A stretch of DNA of 64,000 nucleotides from Cliona cf. orientalis (lineage: Eukaryota; Porifera; Demospongiae; Clionaida; Clionaidae), in assembly GCA_963930775.1 (NCBI GenBank), contig OZ005702.1:186001-250000 (forward strand). The letters are read 5' to 3'. How positions within the stretch are numbered: the first letter of the stretch is position 1; each line of letters starts with the position of its first letter. Made by a program: the position numbers and the translations under genes. The notes below the pieces were generated by a model that saw nothing but the letters and a program-made list of their open reading frames with translations, had not been told where the DNA came from and made no database searches. Below are positions 24,818-50,165 of this stretch, piece by piece.

Positions 24818-27800
24818 ATGGCACATCGAAGCAGAAGCAAGACTGCTGACTCGGCAGAGTCTAAGAAGACAAAGGGACAGCCCCGTCGACTGACGGAGAA
24901 GATCGCCATCATGCGACGGAAGGAGCACGAGCAGTCGGAGGCCTTCGAGCAAGCCATGAAGAGCATATTCGAGGTAAGATGGTAGCATATCTTCTGCATG
25001 CAGCTAGCTCGATCGAGCTGAAATGAGGATAGCCCCCTTATAATCAGCTAGGATCGACACCATGAGTACAAGGTCTCATCACACTTGGGGAAGTGTACTA
25101 AACTGTGCCTACGTTTGTATATAATCACATGATCCTGTATAGCTATAAGGGGAAGTGTCGGATAATAATCATACATGTAACCAGTATTAATAATTTTTGT
25201 TAACTGAGTTGAGATGTTGTTTGAGGGGGGGGGGGGCTGCACATGATATGCACTAGTGTGTTCATGTGCCCGTAACAGTTTTTGATGGAACAGCGTTGGG
25301 AGCTGATAGTGGTAACCAAATTTACTCATTGGGCCAAGAGTGTTATAAAACAACCATATTCTCTAATAGGGATAGCTAGCTAGCTACATGTACATGTACA
25401 TGCATGTGTACATGTATGTGCACATGTGTATGTGTGTCATAGTGTGTGTGTGTGTGTGTGCCTTAATTGCGGTGAGCTCAGCTATTCTTCTGAAATCATT
25501 CTGTGGAGTATTCTCAATTAGAGCCCACTTTCTCCGATTACTCATCTTAGGAAATTCCCCTTGTGGTATTCTCTACGACACAGGCCTCCATGAATGCATG
25601 CCTCCCATACTTGGGGTAGCTACACACTACACATGTGATGTGCTGTTCTATGGCCTCCATGCATGTACCCCAGAGTCTATTTCTTGTTAGATTGTGCTGT
25701 TGTTATGTATGATGTAATGCTGATGTAATGTTGATTGTTCTGTCTCGATCTCTCCCTGTTAGATGCAGCGAGCGAGAATCCACGGAGGGGGTGGGTCCAT
25801 GCCCTCCCTACAGAACATTGACTCCACCCCTCCCCCGCCCACTATCGATATGCAGGTAATTGCATTTCTTGTGCCTGTCAGATACATGTGTAATTGCCAT
25901 TACAAGGTAGCTACATGTACCATTAATATTTCTCTAGATGGTGTACAAAGATTTTAACGAGATGACAAACAGAGGGGCCACCTCCTATTCCCCCCACAAG
26001 GAGCGTCCTCGCAGTGGGGGTCCGGCTGGTCGTCGAGGGGTCATGGGTCGTGCCGCTTCCAGCGAGACGGACCCCTATCCGATGATGGGGATCGCACCCA
26101 CGACAGACCATGGACCTTACTGGAACGCGTAAGTACATATAACTATACGATATTAATATTTGAAGGATTGATGGACTATTTTGCTATATAGTTTGAGCTG
26201 GTTTGAAGGTGCTGTATATAGCTAGTCTCGTGGTTTCATGAATTTGTTGGGAGGAATGCGATGGTGTGGCAAGAGTGCGATTTAGTTCTTGGATGTGGGG
26301 GAACCCATTAGGATTAAAAATTCAGAGTACAAGATTAAGACAAATTGGCTGTGTGTACTTTCCCTTCTGAGCTGATCCATACATCAAGTACTGTATGCAT
26401 AATACAACATGATATTTAATTTTGATACAAAAATAATCTTTTTCTCTTCCCCCCCCCCCTACACTACAGTGGTCCAGACTGGATTGACGGAGACTTGTCA
26501 AGGTTAATTAACTATTAATTAAGTGACCTTTTATTCTTTATTATTAATTTTTCCCTCTGGTCCTTGTGTTTACAGGCACAAGTCGGACTCTGACCTCCAG
26601 CAGAGTCTTCTGCTCCAGGGTCAACAAGGTCAGGGGGCGTCGCCCCACCACTCCCCACTGCTGCTGGGGTCGCCACAGCAACAGCCAAAGAATCACAAGT
26701 GTAAGTACCATACAATTATACGGTATTGTAGGTATTGTAAGGTATTGTAGGTATTGTAAGGTATTGTAAGGTATTATAAGGTATTGTAAGGTATTGTAGG
26801 GTAAAGTAGGCCAGGAATCTGATTGGTCAGTTGGAGGTCCACTATTTCACTTCGCTTGTCACAGTCTCGGGCCTCTGAGTGACCAATCGGATCACAGTAT
26901 TTGTTACAATTATACGGTAATATAGGTATTGTAGGTATTGTAAGGTATTGTAAGGTATTGTAAGGTATTGTAGGGTATTGTATATTCTAATACAACGATT
27001 GGAAAAAAAAATAATTTCAATTTTGGCGTTTTTCTGGTAAAGGTCGTCAATCGCTCCATATACAATGTCATGTATTAACTGTTATGTGAATTTGTAAAAA
27101 TTAATGCTAATTTATTGCATTAAATTGGATCATGCGTTGTATTAGATTAACTACGGTACTCACTGAAGCAATATACAAGTCACATGACTGAATGTACATT
27201 AGTGACTTGTAAGTGTGATGACCATTACCACATCTCTCTCTCTTCTCCCCCCCCCCCCCCCCCCCCCTCTCTCTCTCTCTCCCTCTCCCCCTCTCTCCCT
27301 TCCCCACATGCAGTGAGTCCACCAGGAGACCTGAGTCTGTACAAACCAGTAAGTCCCTATATACTTCTTCCCTGCACTAGCCTCCTTGGCCGCCATCCAT
27401 CCTACTGTGGAGAGGATAGTGTCAGAATGACTCAGCTATTACTAAGTGTGATATGGCATGATAAAGCAGTATCAGTGGCTATTAAAAGATGGTGGTTGGG
27501 GGGGGGGGGTGGTGGTGGGGTGCATAGTTGCATTGGAAGATCTACTTAGTGCTGTGAGATATATTAGTTCAGTGTAAGATCCCTTGCATAGCATCAGTAC
27601 CATAAGGTCACCGGCCCTCATCCTAGCTGGCTAGCTCCTGTCAGGTTGGCCAGGTGGGGTGTGTGTGTGTGTGTGTGTGTGTGTGTACACGCTGTGCTGG
27701 GCCTTGAGAATAGTGGTTGATTGGTCGGTCTGTCGATAGGGAAAAACCCTTGAGCATTAATGAAATTCTCAGCATAGTTCCTCTAGCCCAGCGCTGTTGT

Positions 27801-30359
27801 TTCAAAAGCTGTCCAATCTAGTTACGGTTACTAAACTGTGTTAACCACTATAAACCGTAGTGTTAATTACTATACAGTACACTTCTTGTTGCATATCTTT
27901 GTCACGTTCTCTCTCTCTCTCTCTCTTTCTTCCTCCTCAGAGAAGCAGACCTAACTCCATGACGGCCCACGCTCTGCTGAGGTGAGTGAAATCATCACCT
28001 TCCTCTCCTTCTCCTTTAGCTAAAATATCTCAGACACATATAGTTGAGAGATTTTTTGAGGATATAAAAGCATGGGCTGATACTGGTAGGGGCTTGAGAC
28101 CTAGTAGTATTTATTTGTGATGTAGTTATGATCATTTAAAGTCAAAAAATACTGCAAAAGTTGGCATGAATTATTTCAAACATACTGTATGTCTAATTTC
28201 CTTCACTTACTGTTCATTCAAAATAAAAATATTATCGTCCCTCTCCCCTCTCCTTCCAATGCAGTCCTGATCAATATGTGACTAGCCCAGACGCCCCCCA
28301 AGGCTCCCCCACCCTCGGAATGTCGGGCGGAGGAGGAGGAGGAACGGCTTCTAGTCTACCAGACCTCACAAACATCGACTTCTCCAGCGGCCTCGATGTC
28401 CCCCTGGAGAGTGACGACGACTCGCAGCTGTCCCCCCAGCAGGTGAATTCAGCTCACCAGTCCCCCACGACGCCCGGCCCCCTAGGGGGGTCACAGTATC
28501 ACTCCCCCACGAGTATGGGCAAGGGGCCAGGTCCTTCGAAACTCATCTACACCTCGTATCAGGCTCCCCCCTCCCCTGTCGCTCAGAGGAGGATTATGTT
28601 TCAGTCACCGTTTCCAATAAATCATTCACAGCAGCAATTCTCTCCCAGCTCGTCCGCTGGCATACTTCAACAACACATTCCCAATCCTGGAATGGGAATG
28701 AGACATCCTTCACCATTTGGTGGTGGCGGTGGCGGCGGCGGTGGAAGTGGACTGTATCCGCAGACAAACACACTCGGGGGGATCCAGAAGAGCCCCACGA
28801 TGCCAGATTTTCGAACCCTCAATAACTACTCCCAACATGCCTCTGCTCCCATCTCTCAGTTTAAGCCCATTCTTCCTTCTCTCACTAATGATCCTAACCA
28901 ACATCAGCAACAGCAACAGCTCCCCTCCTACAGTCCCCTCGCTAACTCCCTTCCCCCCTTCATCTCTTCCCCCCAACAGCAAGGCAATAATTTCACCTCC
29001 CCCTTGGGCTTGAATAATGGCGGGATGGACATTCCCCCTCCGATGACAATCATCATCCAGCCCCCTCCAGCCTCCGCTGCTGGGGTCAACGTGATACCAA
29101 ATGGCACTCCCACGTCAGCTAGTTCGCAGATGAATGACCATCATCATCCAATGATGTCATCAACGACAGGGGCTTCCCCTCATCACCAGCCTCTCCATCA
29201 ACACCAACAGGAGCAGAATAGTAGCTATCACCATCACCAGCAGCAGCATGGCGTGTCACAGCAGCAGCAGCAACAGCAGCAAGGGGGCCCCCAGACGCCA
29301 ACCCAGGCTGCCCAGATGTCACCCCAAGGAGGAGGAGCAGCTCAGATGTCACCGCAACAAGCAGCCGACCACTCCTCCGTGGCCTCGCCGTCCAGCGTTC
29401 ATCAGCAACACCCACCTCAAACGCCGCCCATCAGTAATTTCCCACCGACACTGTCGTTCAATCAGCCGAAGATGCCTGTCACAGCTTCACTGCCGAATAC
29501 GCCTACCATCACAATAGGGCCGGGCCTTCCCGTTCTGCCCAGCTACATCGAAGCAAAGCAACAGCAGGCCCTGCAGCAGAAGCTGGCCGCCATCAACGTC
29601 GGTCGAGACGAGCCTCTCTTTCGAAGTCACTCAGAGGAGAATCTGCAGAAAGCTCAGAAGGAGCCCAGCGGCATCATACAGCACAATCCCTTCATGGGGA
29701 CGCTCGCTAACGCAAACAGCGTGCCTTGTGTTTATGTCGAGTCAGCAAATACTGATAATGCAAACGAGATGAACGATAGAAGTGAGTCGCCAACTACCGT
29801 GGACAGTCCATCGACATCGGCGAGCTATGCTTCTTCTCCACCCTCGGTTCGGCCATTTTGGATGGACCTTCCTCACAATATGCACGATTTTGTATTCAAC
29901 GAATGGCCCCCGCTGGGTACTCCCGGTAGTGCGGCGGGAGTGGGCGGGGCTAGCGGCGGAAGTGGGAGTGGCCAGGGTAAACCTAGTTCCCCTCCCGCTC
30001 ACCACAGATCTCTCACGGATCTCAATACCATTCCTGAAGTTGGTGAACTTTCGTCGCCGAATCGCAGCAAGAACCTTCTCCATCAGCTCTCCCTTCCTTC
30101 GGTGGCCATGACCGACCTCACTGTAGATGAGACTTACTATGGGAAGAACCCGCAGAGCCCTTCCGATTTCTTTCTCCCTCCCGATGCAGATTTCGACATG
30201 GAGGATGCAGTGATGAACTCTCTGTTGAGCAATGCAGTTCCAGATTTGGATTCTTTCGACGTGAATGTTTTAACGTCGGAAGCGAACATGCTAGCCTCAG
30301 AGGTACTAATGTCTAGTTCACCCGATGCCTTCCTGCATGGAAAAACGAGTTTCAATTAA
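24818..30359 (+). CDS. CRTC: CREB-regulated transcription coactivator
   Basis: Eight coding exons join in phase: 24818-24973, 25763-25855, 25938-26128, 26470-26502, 26576-26700, 27314-27348, 27941-27981 and 28265-30359, giving 922 residues. The N-terminus has the CREB-binding helix (PRRLTEKIAIMRRKEHEQSE then AFEQAMKSIFE). The segment DWIDGDLSRHKSDSDLQQSL matches the conserved SIK/14-3-3 site of vertebrate CRTCs, whose serine controls nuclear entry. RSRPNSM near residue 212 resembles a second phosphorylation site, and SSLPDLTNIDF near residue 254 is a family signature. The large last exon encodes a Gln/His/Pro-rich region and an acidic C-terminus (DADFDMEDAVMNSLLSNAVP) in the place of the transactivation domain. 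It is expected to shuttle between cytoplasm and nucleus and boost CREB transcription. A further SHSEENL block near the C-terminal third could be another regulatory site. The human proteins are shorter (about 630-690). Confidence 0.9.
26715..26985 (+). repeat. Hairpin tandem-repeat family, copy 3
   Basis: This lies in CRTC intron 5. It has long GGTATTGTAAGGTATTGTA runs flanking one hairpin unit (AGGAATCTGATTGGTCAGTT ... GAGTGACCAATCGGATCACA), in the same orientation as the copy at 17215. Confidence 0.8.
26987..27147. mobile_element. Small MITE with TCTAATACAACG ends
   Basis: TCTAATACAACG at the left is inverted as CGTTGTATTAGA at the right, giving a 161-bp non-coding element directly beside the hairpin repeat. 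Its right half recurs at about 43133-43190 (GCTAATTTATTGCATTAAAT). Confidence 0.65.
27247..27311. repeat. Poly-C / CT tract before a CRTC exon
   Basis: A run of about 20 C followed by CT repeats leads into the CACATGCAG acceptor of the 35-bp CRTC exon 6. It forms the polypyrimidine tract. Confidence 0.75.
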
Positions 30360-30661
30360 AAAGTGTTTTATTAAAGGATTATTTGCTGCTAATTTTTGTA
30401 AAATTGTTAAATCTTTTGATCATTTAATTAATTAATCTTTCTTTTTCACAATTACTATTTCTTCATACTTCAAAGAGGATTTGATACTTTCTACTTCTCT
30501 TGAGTGCTATATTTCGTGTACGTGCTAAAAACAGTAATAATATCTCAAAGACTTCCCTAATGATATCATATTGAAATTCTGATCGATTGCGTGGGCGCGC
30601 GATCAACAGCGCTAGCGCATGCAATGAGCCACATGCATGCCCCGCCCACTTTCGCTTTGCA

Positions 30662-30668
30662 TATAAAA
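30662..30668 (+). promoter_or_regulatory. Possible TATA box of the KSR-like gene
   Basis: TATAAAA lies about 130 bp upstream of the start codon at 30798, within a GC-rich stretch just after the CRTC 3' end. The spacing leaves room for a short 5' UTR. This is a weak call. Confidence 0.35.
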
Positions 30669-30797
30669 TGCACGAACATTTTTCCATATGCAGGAAGAAA
30701 GCCGTATGTGAACGAACAACATCCAATTTCGCCAAAAAGCCTTCGACCAAGCCATAGCTATTAAACTACTACCGATCCAGCCGACCGCCATTGAACC

Positions 30798-33700
30798 ATG
30801 CGTCGCTTTGGAAAGTTCCGCACCCGACTCTTGAGCAGCCTCAAGAAACAGAGAACCCCTCGCAGCAGCACAAGCAGCAGCGCCGCCGCAGACCACCAGA
30901 GCTCAGTTAGGATGCGTAGAAGAGAATCGAGCTCCGATCATGGTAGCACGATCGATGCTGGTGCTGGCAGTTCGTCGCAAAAAAGTCCACGTCAGCAGCA
31001 ACAGCAGCTACACTGGAGCGAGGCACGCAGAATCTACTCCGAACCAGCTACGAGGGAGATGAAGATCGAAAGCAGCAGCGATCGAGACAGCTCGAGTACG
31101 TGTAGTAGCAGCAACCTAGCGCCGGCAGCGGCATCCGTGGCCCATCATCCACACAGCGGAGGAGCTGCTTCTTCGTCAGAGAAGATCAAAGGAAAGAACA
31201 GAAGAAGAAACCATCATGACGTGGATACGCAAACTCTGCAGTGTAGCAGCTGCGCGGAGGACGCTCCGGGGGATCGGAAAGATTCGGCGCTGGCTGATTT
31301 GCAGTATGGAGAGAGCGATGATGACGATGATGTATTTCTGGAGAGCTGGGAAGAGATTTCAGCAGCTAATGGTCAGTGCCAATAGTATTAATGCATAATA
31401 TTAAACAATTATTGGTGTATTATTGCATGCTCTTAGTATAGTTACATGTACATTGTACGCCATTTGTAATTAAATAACTGGGATGGATTTGCTAATGGTG
31501 AGGCGTGCATAAATCAGCTGTTTATTAGACCCAGTGCCTTGTTGATTGTTGCAGGAAACACTATTAGCTTTGTTCATTGTGAGGTGCAATAAATATTTTT
31601 AGCTATGGCCCTTTGTGATATTATTTTCTAGCACTGTTTATCTCACCTCACAAACACCAAGCCTTTATTGCATTACTAGGATGAAAGGGATAAATTAATC
31701 ATTCCATCTTTGCTCAATCATACGAACATATCAATATTTCTTAATACCAACAGATCCTCAATAAATTATTGGTAATCTCTCTATTTGCATACACACACTT
31801 TACTGTTTTGTTAATCAATAATTATTGTGTGTCCTGCCTGCAGATCGTACCACCACCAATCTTTCTTCCTCGTCCGGGATTGGCAGCCTGAGGGACAATA
31901 TCACCAGTGCCGCTAGCAGCAGCTGTAACTACTTTAATCCGAGCAACAGTCCCCAGTCTCTGACCAGTGCAAGTCCTCTATCACTCGAGGAGCTCCAGAG
32001 ACACTCTGCGTGCAGTGGTGTCTCCGGCGGCCATGGATTATCTGCAGCTGAAGCTACCGTTAACGTTCTGCCACAGGTTCAGAATGTTCCGGAACCCACT
32101 ACAACTTTGGAACATGGACTGGGAATGGGACGAGAGCAGGGCGGCTGGGAGGAGTGGAAGATTCCCTCTAGTGAGATCTCCCTGGGAGCTATCTTGCACC
32201 AGTCTCAAATGGAAACCGTCTACAGGTAAGTGAGCTGGTACTTAATATGTGATCTACAATAATTTACTCAGTAACGTAAGCTGAAAGCTGGTCACTTTTG
32301 TCTTCGTGGTCAAAAACCTGCAATGCCTCATAAGAAAACAAATTTCCAAAGTCCGTATTATCTGCATATGATGTTGAGCATACTGAAGTTATCTCTGAAG
32401 GTATAAGCATGTAGCATGCTGATGCTATCCAACTTTGAGGGCAAGCATTCATGGTGATACTATCTGAATTCTTAGGTAGGCATATTGATACTATCTTTGA
32501 GGGTAAGCATTTCGAAGCTATTGTGAGCTAATATAGCAATCATGATGGTACATGTAATCCACGCATGCAGGTAGCTATCTCTGGCTTTCATATAGACTCG
32601 ATAATTACATGTATATATATGGCTACTGTACATGCACATCTACATGGCTACATTTACAGGAAAAGTGCCTTCTAGTATGATTGTCATAATTATGTATATT
32701 TCAGGTATACTACATTCAGAATACAAACACTCTACAACTTAAAAGACGAAAATCACAAATGCACAGGAACTGAGTGTGGGCATATTACATGTAGTGGTAG
32801 CTGCAGTTACATGCAGCCTATCATATTTTCTCACTCATCCAGCTAGAACCAACTATAGCTATAGCCAGTCGCCAACCATTCAACTCCAGCTGGCCAGCCA
32901 GTGTGCCTATGTTGCTTGCGTGCATTACTGTTAGCTATGGTTGCGGTGTCATAGTTTCAGGTGACGAGATCTGTTAGGCAACTTTAGAATGAGTTCCTTC
33001 ATCTTGAGGGGCAGCTACTGGCGATGTTATACCATCAATATCCATATTTGTCGGAAATTTCTGTAGTGATGTTCTCTGAAATGGGAGAGAGAGAGAGACT
33101 CTTAGTCTAGACCTGCGCTTCTTTTCATTAACACGAGCTGCACGTGCATACAAAGTCAAGCATGCAATTGCGATGTGCTTTCATCTGAATATCTCTCCAC
33201 TAGTTCACACGTTGTTCGGCAGCGTGACTCTCCTCATGTATAGGGTATAATAATAATATAGCTGTGATCGATGGCCGATCGTAGTCACGGATGGCTTCGT
33301 GCATAGCTATAGTATAGCTCGTGGTTTGTTCGCATATCAGCCAAAAGTGCTTTGATCCCAGTTTCTTACAGTGTAGATCAGCAAATTGATGCTGTGTGCA
33401 CATGCATACAGGTATAGGTCTACTGGTACATCCCTCCATCTTGTGATTGATCACTTGCTCAACATTGTGCAAGATCTAAAATTACCAGTGTGGATCATGC
33501 AATAATGATAATATGGATTAACTATACTCATCAGTGTGTACTTAGCTACAGATGATGTGTCATGCAGTATCAGCAGAAGATGTTTGTAATCAAAAATTAC
33601 CTGAGATGTGAAGTGCAAACTTCAGCATAATAATAGTATTATAATAACTATGTGCTCACTCTCACACAAACATACACTACACTCAAACATACACTCACTT

Positions 33701-36700
33701 TCACAGAGGCTACTGGCATGGAGCAGTTCATGTGCACACTCGGAGGGTTCGTGAGGTGGTGGACGTGGAACGCTTTCTCGACGAAGTGGCCACCCTCAAC
33801 TGCATCAGACACGAGAACATCCAGCTGTTCATGGGAGCATCGCTCGACATGCAGTGTGGCACCGTTGCCCTGGTGATGAGGTAAACCCCCGTAATTAGTA
33901 AACAAAGGAGGTGGGGGACTGAGGGAAGTCATTTTGCAATAGTCTATTACATCATGATTACATCATTGAGTTCTCATGCATATGGATTATATAGGCTATA
34001 TACAGATATTTCCTAATCGTTTTCACGGATGCTTTTTGAATCCAGAGCTTTTGTATACAAACATTACATGCATGCAACTCCCAAGCTTCCATATGCGTGC
34101 ATGTGTGACTATATGGCCAAGGTAACAGGTATCAGGTAGTTTGCTAGCTATGTGGCTATAGACCATACAAGATCTGGGGATTTAAGCTGTAGAGTGCTTA
34201 GATGTAGAAAACAGCTGATGCATACTTTTAGTTCAGATCAAGATTGAGTAACCTTACGTACCATATCCTTGCTACGGAGCTGGAAGGCTGCAGGGAAATG
34301 AATGAATGGCTTGATAGACAAACATCAGTGGGTGTTTGTGTAGCCGGTGATTGTGTAAGTGTAGTCACCACGTTGGATGGCTTAGCTCAAAGAGATAGAT
34401 ACACAGTCCAGCGCTTCTCTAAACACAGCTATGTGTACACATGCATGAGATAATGTACGCACGCATACCTACAGCTGCTTACGGCCCGAGGTCTGACCTT
34501 CTTTATAGTGTATAGCTCTCATACTGTCAAAGAAATGTTGTGTAATTTCACGACATTTTTGTGTGTGCCGTTACTATGGCGACCGCTGTGCAGACTAGTG
34601 TTGTATCAAGAGCCACTCACATGTCGTTTTTGTGCTAGCTTAAGCTTTTTAGCTTGTGGACCGAGGTTTACGCAAGTGCATGTGTGTGCCGTACGGAATC
34701 GATGTTCTCCGACCACTTTGTAGTATGCTTATATGCCCGGTCTTGTTCGAGGTCACTGTATGCATAATTGCAGCTACATAGCTATCTACTAGCTGTTGTG
34801 ATAATCGTAATAAAACTGAAATCATTGGCTTCAGGTTCTCAGGGAATGCCAGTATGTTTGTTATAAGGAGTGAAACTATTATCCTTAGGATGTCGATGTA
34901 GGGGGAAGCAATGTGATCGGTCAGTTTACGATCAAGAGTCAGTGGATACTGCATATGTGGGTTTTCACAGTAAACAGCTCAATGGCTATCGAACGATGAG
35001 TAGTGGAAGTACAGCTATAATCGGTTGTTTTGATTTCTCTGAGAGTTTGTAGTGAGAAATTGCATTCTCAGAAATGTGAGGGGAAGTATTTTTCTTTGAG
35101 TGAGTCACATACTATACGTGCAGTACTGTATCAGTATGTATGTGTGGCTGCATGTAGCTAAACTGTACGTGAGCTTCGTGGGTTTTCAAAATAAACTGTT
35201 TTGTCGTTTATATTTGTGAAAACGTGGAAGTCAAACGTTGCGATTGTTTGTACAGTTTTTAGCTTTGGTTTTGGGGAATAGACAGTCCAGTGATTGTGTG
35301 TGTAGGTGCAGGATATATTATACACATCTCTATAAGGAAGTATGTGTGGGTCAAATATTGCAAAATTCAAAATCAGTCACTTTCCCCTGGTCTTCAACTT
35401 TCCCCTTCCAGATTTTGTTTCCCTATACTAGCTGCTATTTCACATTCACACACCCACACCCCACACCCCACACACACACACACACACTGGTAGTGAACTG
35501 AAAGGCTCCTCTCTCTCCACTCGTCTTCACAAGCTCGGCCACAACTTCACAGCTCCCTCAAAGACAAAAATCTTGCGTCAAATCTCAGAGGTACGACAAT
35601 AACAATAATATAATGAGCTTTTCTTTGAGCTAGAATGAAGATTTAGTTAGTAAAAAACTTACATCCTCCCCTCCCACCCACTCACCCCTTTCATCTTGGA
35701 CATAATCAGCAACAGCTGCCTCACTAAATGAAACAGTTTCACTATAATGTTATGTAACCACCTCTGTGTACTTTAACAAAAAAGCTAAACATATCCAGTA
35801 CAAATATGTACATAATTTATCAGATCTGCAGTGCTCTTTTGAAGATTCCCAAATTGTGCAGCAAAGCATAGTACAACTATGGCCTATTTCCAGTAGAATT
35901 AAACTTGATACTGTCATTGTTTCTCGACACAGGGAATGGAGTACCTCCATGCGAAGGAGATTCCCCACGGCCTTCTCACCTCCTCCTCCATCTCCCTCCA
36001 CCACCGAGCCTGCATCTCCCTGGCCCCGCCCCACACCAGACACGCCCACAACTACTTCTACCCTCACCAACTCACCTACCTCCCACCCGAGTGCGTACGA
36101 GAGCTTCGCGTCGTCCAGCCCTCTTCCTCCCCCTCCTCCTCTCTCTCCTCCCCTCACCCCACGTCCCCGGGCCTAGCCACCACCAGCACAGGAGACACCT
36201 TGACGCGACTCAGCTCCCTTGGATCTACAAACTGTCTTACGTTCGACAAATCATATGCTGCAAGATCGAAAGCTCCGTCTAGCCCCTCCCTGGCTGCCAT
36301 GGCAACAGGAGGAGGCGGCAGTAGGGCACTTTGGACGAAGAGAGGCAGTGAGAGCTATTGCAGTGCCAATGGCGGAGGACAAGTGGTTGGGTCTCAGCTG
36401 AAGACAAAGATGCCTCCCACGACTGCTGCTGACGTCTTTGCCTTTGGGTAAGCCCCTGTAATTATATACTTGAATAGAGATTCAATATTATATAACTTCA
36501 ATGTGTCAAACTGAATTTTTGTAATGTATTACATATATGGAGTATCCGTGCTATCCCTACTTATAGAGCCTACCGACTCTATGATATATGCGACTACCTG
36601 CAATTTTATGCCTGCCTGATAAAATAATGCCAACATTGTTTTTCTCCCTCCACATTATTTTCTGCAGCACTATAGTTTACGAGTTGGTGTCACTGGAGCA

Positions 36701-37261
36701 TGCCTACAAACATCTCCCTGCCGAGTGTGTGATCTGGCAGGTTGGTCAGGGTAAGACACAGCCAGTCACCCTCCTCCCTCGCGGACGCTTCAGGAACATC
36801 ATCAACAGCTGTTGGAGGGAGAACCCCCAGAAACGACCAACCTTCACAGAGATACTGGTCATCCTCGAAGAAACGGTATGTCTTGTAAATTAATTAATTC
36901 TCTGGCATGTGTGGGAAAATATTCACACATTGTCAAGCTAGGAGGAATTTTTTTTCTGAGATGTGACGTAATTCCAGAAATTTTCACAAGGAAAAAAAAT
37001 TGGCACCTTCCTTGCACAAATTGTGGTATAAATGTCAAAATTCTAGCAACATTTGAGAAATTGTATTTTGATGGACCATGAGTTAAATCCCACCTCCTTC
37101 CCCGCCCCTCCCCCCCCCCCCCCCCACTCCAGGTTGTTCCAATCAGTTCCAAGAGTGTATCCTGCTCCTGCTCGTCTCGTCTCAAGCCAAGCCGATCCCT
37201 ACCCTCGCTAAACTCCGCCCCAAACTCCGCCTCCCTACCGGCCAATCACTTCCCGAACTGA
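30798..37261 (+). CDS. KSR/RAF-like pseudokinase without a cysteine-rich domain
   Basis: Seven exons join in phase: 30798-31371, 31844-32225, 33707-33880, 35494-35590, 35933-36447, 36668-36875 and 37133-37261, giving 692 residues. The first 290 residues are Ser-rich, basic then acidic, with no C1 or RAS-binding domain. A kinase fold follows: WKIPSSEISLGAIL, VYRGYWHGAVHV, IRHENIQLFMGAS, GMEYLHAKEIPHGLL, LPPECV, DVFAFGTIVYELVS, ECVIWQVGQG and CWRENPQKRPTFTEIL. The GTIVYEL/IWQVGQG region is closest to KSR and RAF. Key catalytic features are missing: no glycine-rich loop pattern, no lysine in the VAIK position (AVHV), HGL in place of HRD, and no DFG. About 100 Ser-rich residues are inserted between the PPE and the DVFAFG motif. 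It is expected to act as a scaffold or allosteric partner in Ras-MAPK signalling, not as a kinase. The exon 4 acceptor was chosen because only it gives the conserved frame (ELKGSSLSTRL). Confidence 0.8.
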
Positions 37262-38528
37262 ACGCTAACTTATTAAATGCTTCAAGCATACAATGACCAT
37301 CAATCTAACCATGATATCATCATTACATCACCGTTATAATGCATGGAGGATGCATGTGGAGTGTAAAAGCAATCTACATTTCCTGATATCACATGAAACA
37401 ACCGTGACCAATCAGATTGCAGTCTTTGTGTCACATGACTGACCATCCACACTCAACTTAACAGGTACTTACATGGCAATTTATCATTTATCTGAGCTAG
37501 GGGAAGCCCCCAATGTTCCAACGAGTTGACGGGCACATCGTCGATCGATCCTTACCTCTCACATGCATAATATCAAGAGCAATATTATGATCACTTAAAG
37601 CTCGATCTGCTTTGCAATAATAAAACTTATTACTATGTAGCTATTGGTCCAATCTCTATACTTATGCTCACTATAATATTATTACATCACTAACTTAATT
37701 AGATGAACTCCTGTATTAATATTATATTATTTATATCACATTGTGTCTACTATACAACATGTTCACAAATGAAATCCTACTTTCTTTATTATTATTTTTA
37801 TAAAATCAGCCACTTGGTATGTTCACCAGAGCTCGAGCAAACTCCACTATAAACGATGTCGTGTGCTCATGTACGATCACTCATGCATCAAGTGGGTGGA
37901 GCTTGTAATGTGTCCATATGTAGCTAGACACGGGACAAATGCACCATGGACTATCTAGGCCCTCCTCCGTGGTCAATTACGTTGTTTTGTTATCTCGTTA
38001 TAATAATGTAATCTTGTTAACTCTATCCATACCTTGTAAAGATGTGCATGAAATAATTATTACCTTTCTGCGGTTATTAGGTAATTATGATGTAATTTAT
38101 TATCAACTGTATAGCTTCAATTTGTGAAAGAGCTCAATTTCTTAACAAAAACTTAATGGAAAGAAAATACATGACATTGTACTAATAATTAATTAATTAT
38201 TGTGACAATAAATAAAAAAGTGTCAACTTTTAATAATGCGAAGTGCGTAAAAAGTTTGAAATAATCACATGTAAACAAAATCAAACTGAGAAAATACATA
38301 AATAATAGCTTAGTACAATATCATTTAGTTTGCTCTAAAGGTTAATAATATTATTTATTATTAAAACATAAGTTTAATAAATCCACAATAATTAACAGGC
38401 ACGTACTCATTGTTTTTGTCGTAACAGGAAATGATGTGACCCCATACACACACACGCACATACACACACCAAAAAAATTATTGGCGTACAAAAAATAGTC
38501 CTTTTATATAGTCAATTAGAGATAACTA
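37262..38528. other. Convergent intergenic region
   Basis: This 1.27 kb AT-rich stretch lies between the stop codons of the KSR-like gene (+) and the NEDD4-type gene (-). It must carry both 3' UTRs. I see several AATAAA-like motifs and no coding exon. Confidence 0.6.

Positions 38529-50165
<11,637 letters not shown>

Noticed and set aside
28710..29517. Several overlapping ORFs on both strands in the CRTC last exon
   Set aside because: They are shadows of the long Gln/Pro-rich CRTC frame in GC-rich sequence.
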